Source: CAZPRQ01 sp964589415 (lineage in GTDB: Bacteria; Patescibacteriota; Doudnabacteria; UBA920). From it: a DNA stretch of 5,174 nucleotides. This document shows positions 5,093 to 5,174 of this stretch, in pieces. The notes under the pieces are model-generated. The model saw only the letters and a program-made list of their open reading frames with translations, was not told the DNA's origin and did not search any database. Location of the stretch: assembly GCA_964589415.1 (NCBI GenBank), contig CAZPRQ010000061.1, forward strand, positions 1 to 5,174, in the 5' to 3' direction. The translations under genes and the position numbers were made by a program. Each line of letters opens with the position of its first letter. Within the stretch, counting starts at the first letter, position 1.

Positions 5093-5174
5093 GAGGTTCA
5101 TTCCGAGCTAAACTTTTGACCCAAGTCTCTGGATTTTGAGTTTAAATCAGAAATTTAAAATATGAGCCGGCAAA

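Larger units (their letters stand above)
4861..5174. other. 314-bp gene-free control region at the right end
   Basis: No convincing protein gene is seen on either strand. Besides the sites listed separately, there is a second TTGACC at 5116-5121 on the plus strand, with AT-rich sequence after it and an ATG at 5162-5164. These could be the promoter and start of a divergent gene, but only 13 bases of it would be visible and no Shine-Dalgarno or good -10 supports it. No tRNA, rRNA or intrinsic terminator was recognised. Confidence 0.6.

Noticed and set aside
5162..5174. Start of a divergent gene (ATG AGC CGG CAA)
   Set aside because: Only four codons are visible, without SD or a well-formed -10, so no gene call can be supported.

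Overview
The window reads as one leftward (minus-strand) operon for a type IV pilus or type II secretion-like filament, with a gene-free control region at its right end. From promoter to left edge the order is: an assembly ATPase of PilB/GspE type (3640-4860), a PilC/GspF inner-membrane platform protein (2480-3565), and then four proteins with prepilin-type N-termini. These are a GspH/FimT-like pilin (2009-2467), a GspI/PilV-like prepilin fused to a C-terminal beta-propeller (849-1973), a GspJ-like pilin (346-849) and a GspK/PilX-like pilin cut off by the left edge (1-359). Gene spacing is tight: TAATG overlap, 14-bp overlap, 12-nt, 35-nt and 74-nt gaps. All point the same way, so one transcript is likely.

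The four prepilins follow the H-I-J-K order of the minor pseudopilins that form the initiating tip complex in type II secretion systems. The simplest reading is a minor-pilin tip module packaged with its own motor and platform. The most unusual component is the I-position pilin. A short pilin-like domain is followed by at least five repeats resembling LVIVD-type propeller blades, which would place a propeller at or near the filament tip. That gene contains a 100-N assembly gap, so its true length and blade number are not known from this window. No major pilin, PilT, PilM/N/O, secretin or prepilin peptidase is present; they would have to be encoded elsewhere.

The organism is most likely a member of the Patescibacteria/CPR (Parcubacteria-like), assembled from a metagenome. 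This is inference. It rests on the compact pilus operon, the short ATPase and PilC, the PilX-like protein type, AT-rich spacers, a TTG start, absence of Shine-Dalgarno sequences before all six genes, and the N-run typical of scaffolding. Translation uses the standard code: every visible stop is TAA and no in-frame TGA has to be read through.

The right-hand 314 bases (4861-5174) hold no convincing gene. They contain a good sigma70-like extended -10 promoter for the operon (4949-4977), a repeated AAGTACTT palindrome, several compact dyads, and three imperfect DnaA-box-like 9-mers within 34 bp. This looks like a real control region, but which protein acts there cannot be told from sequence alone.
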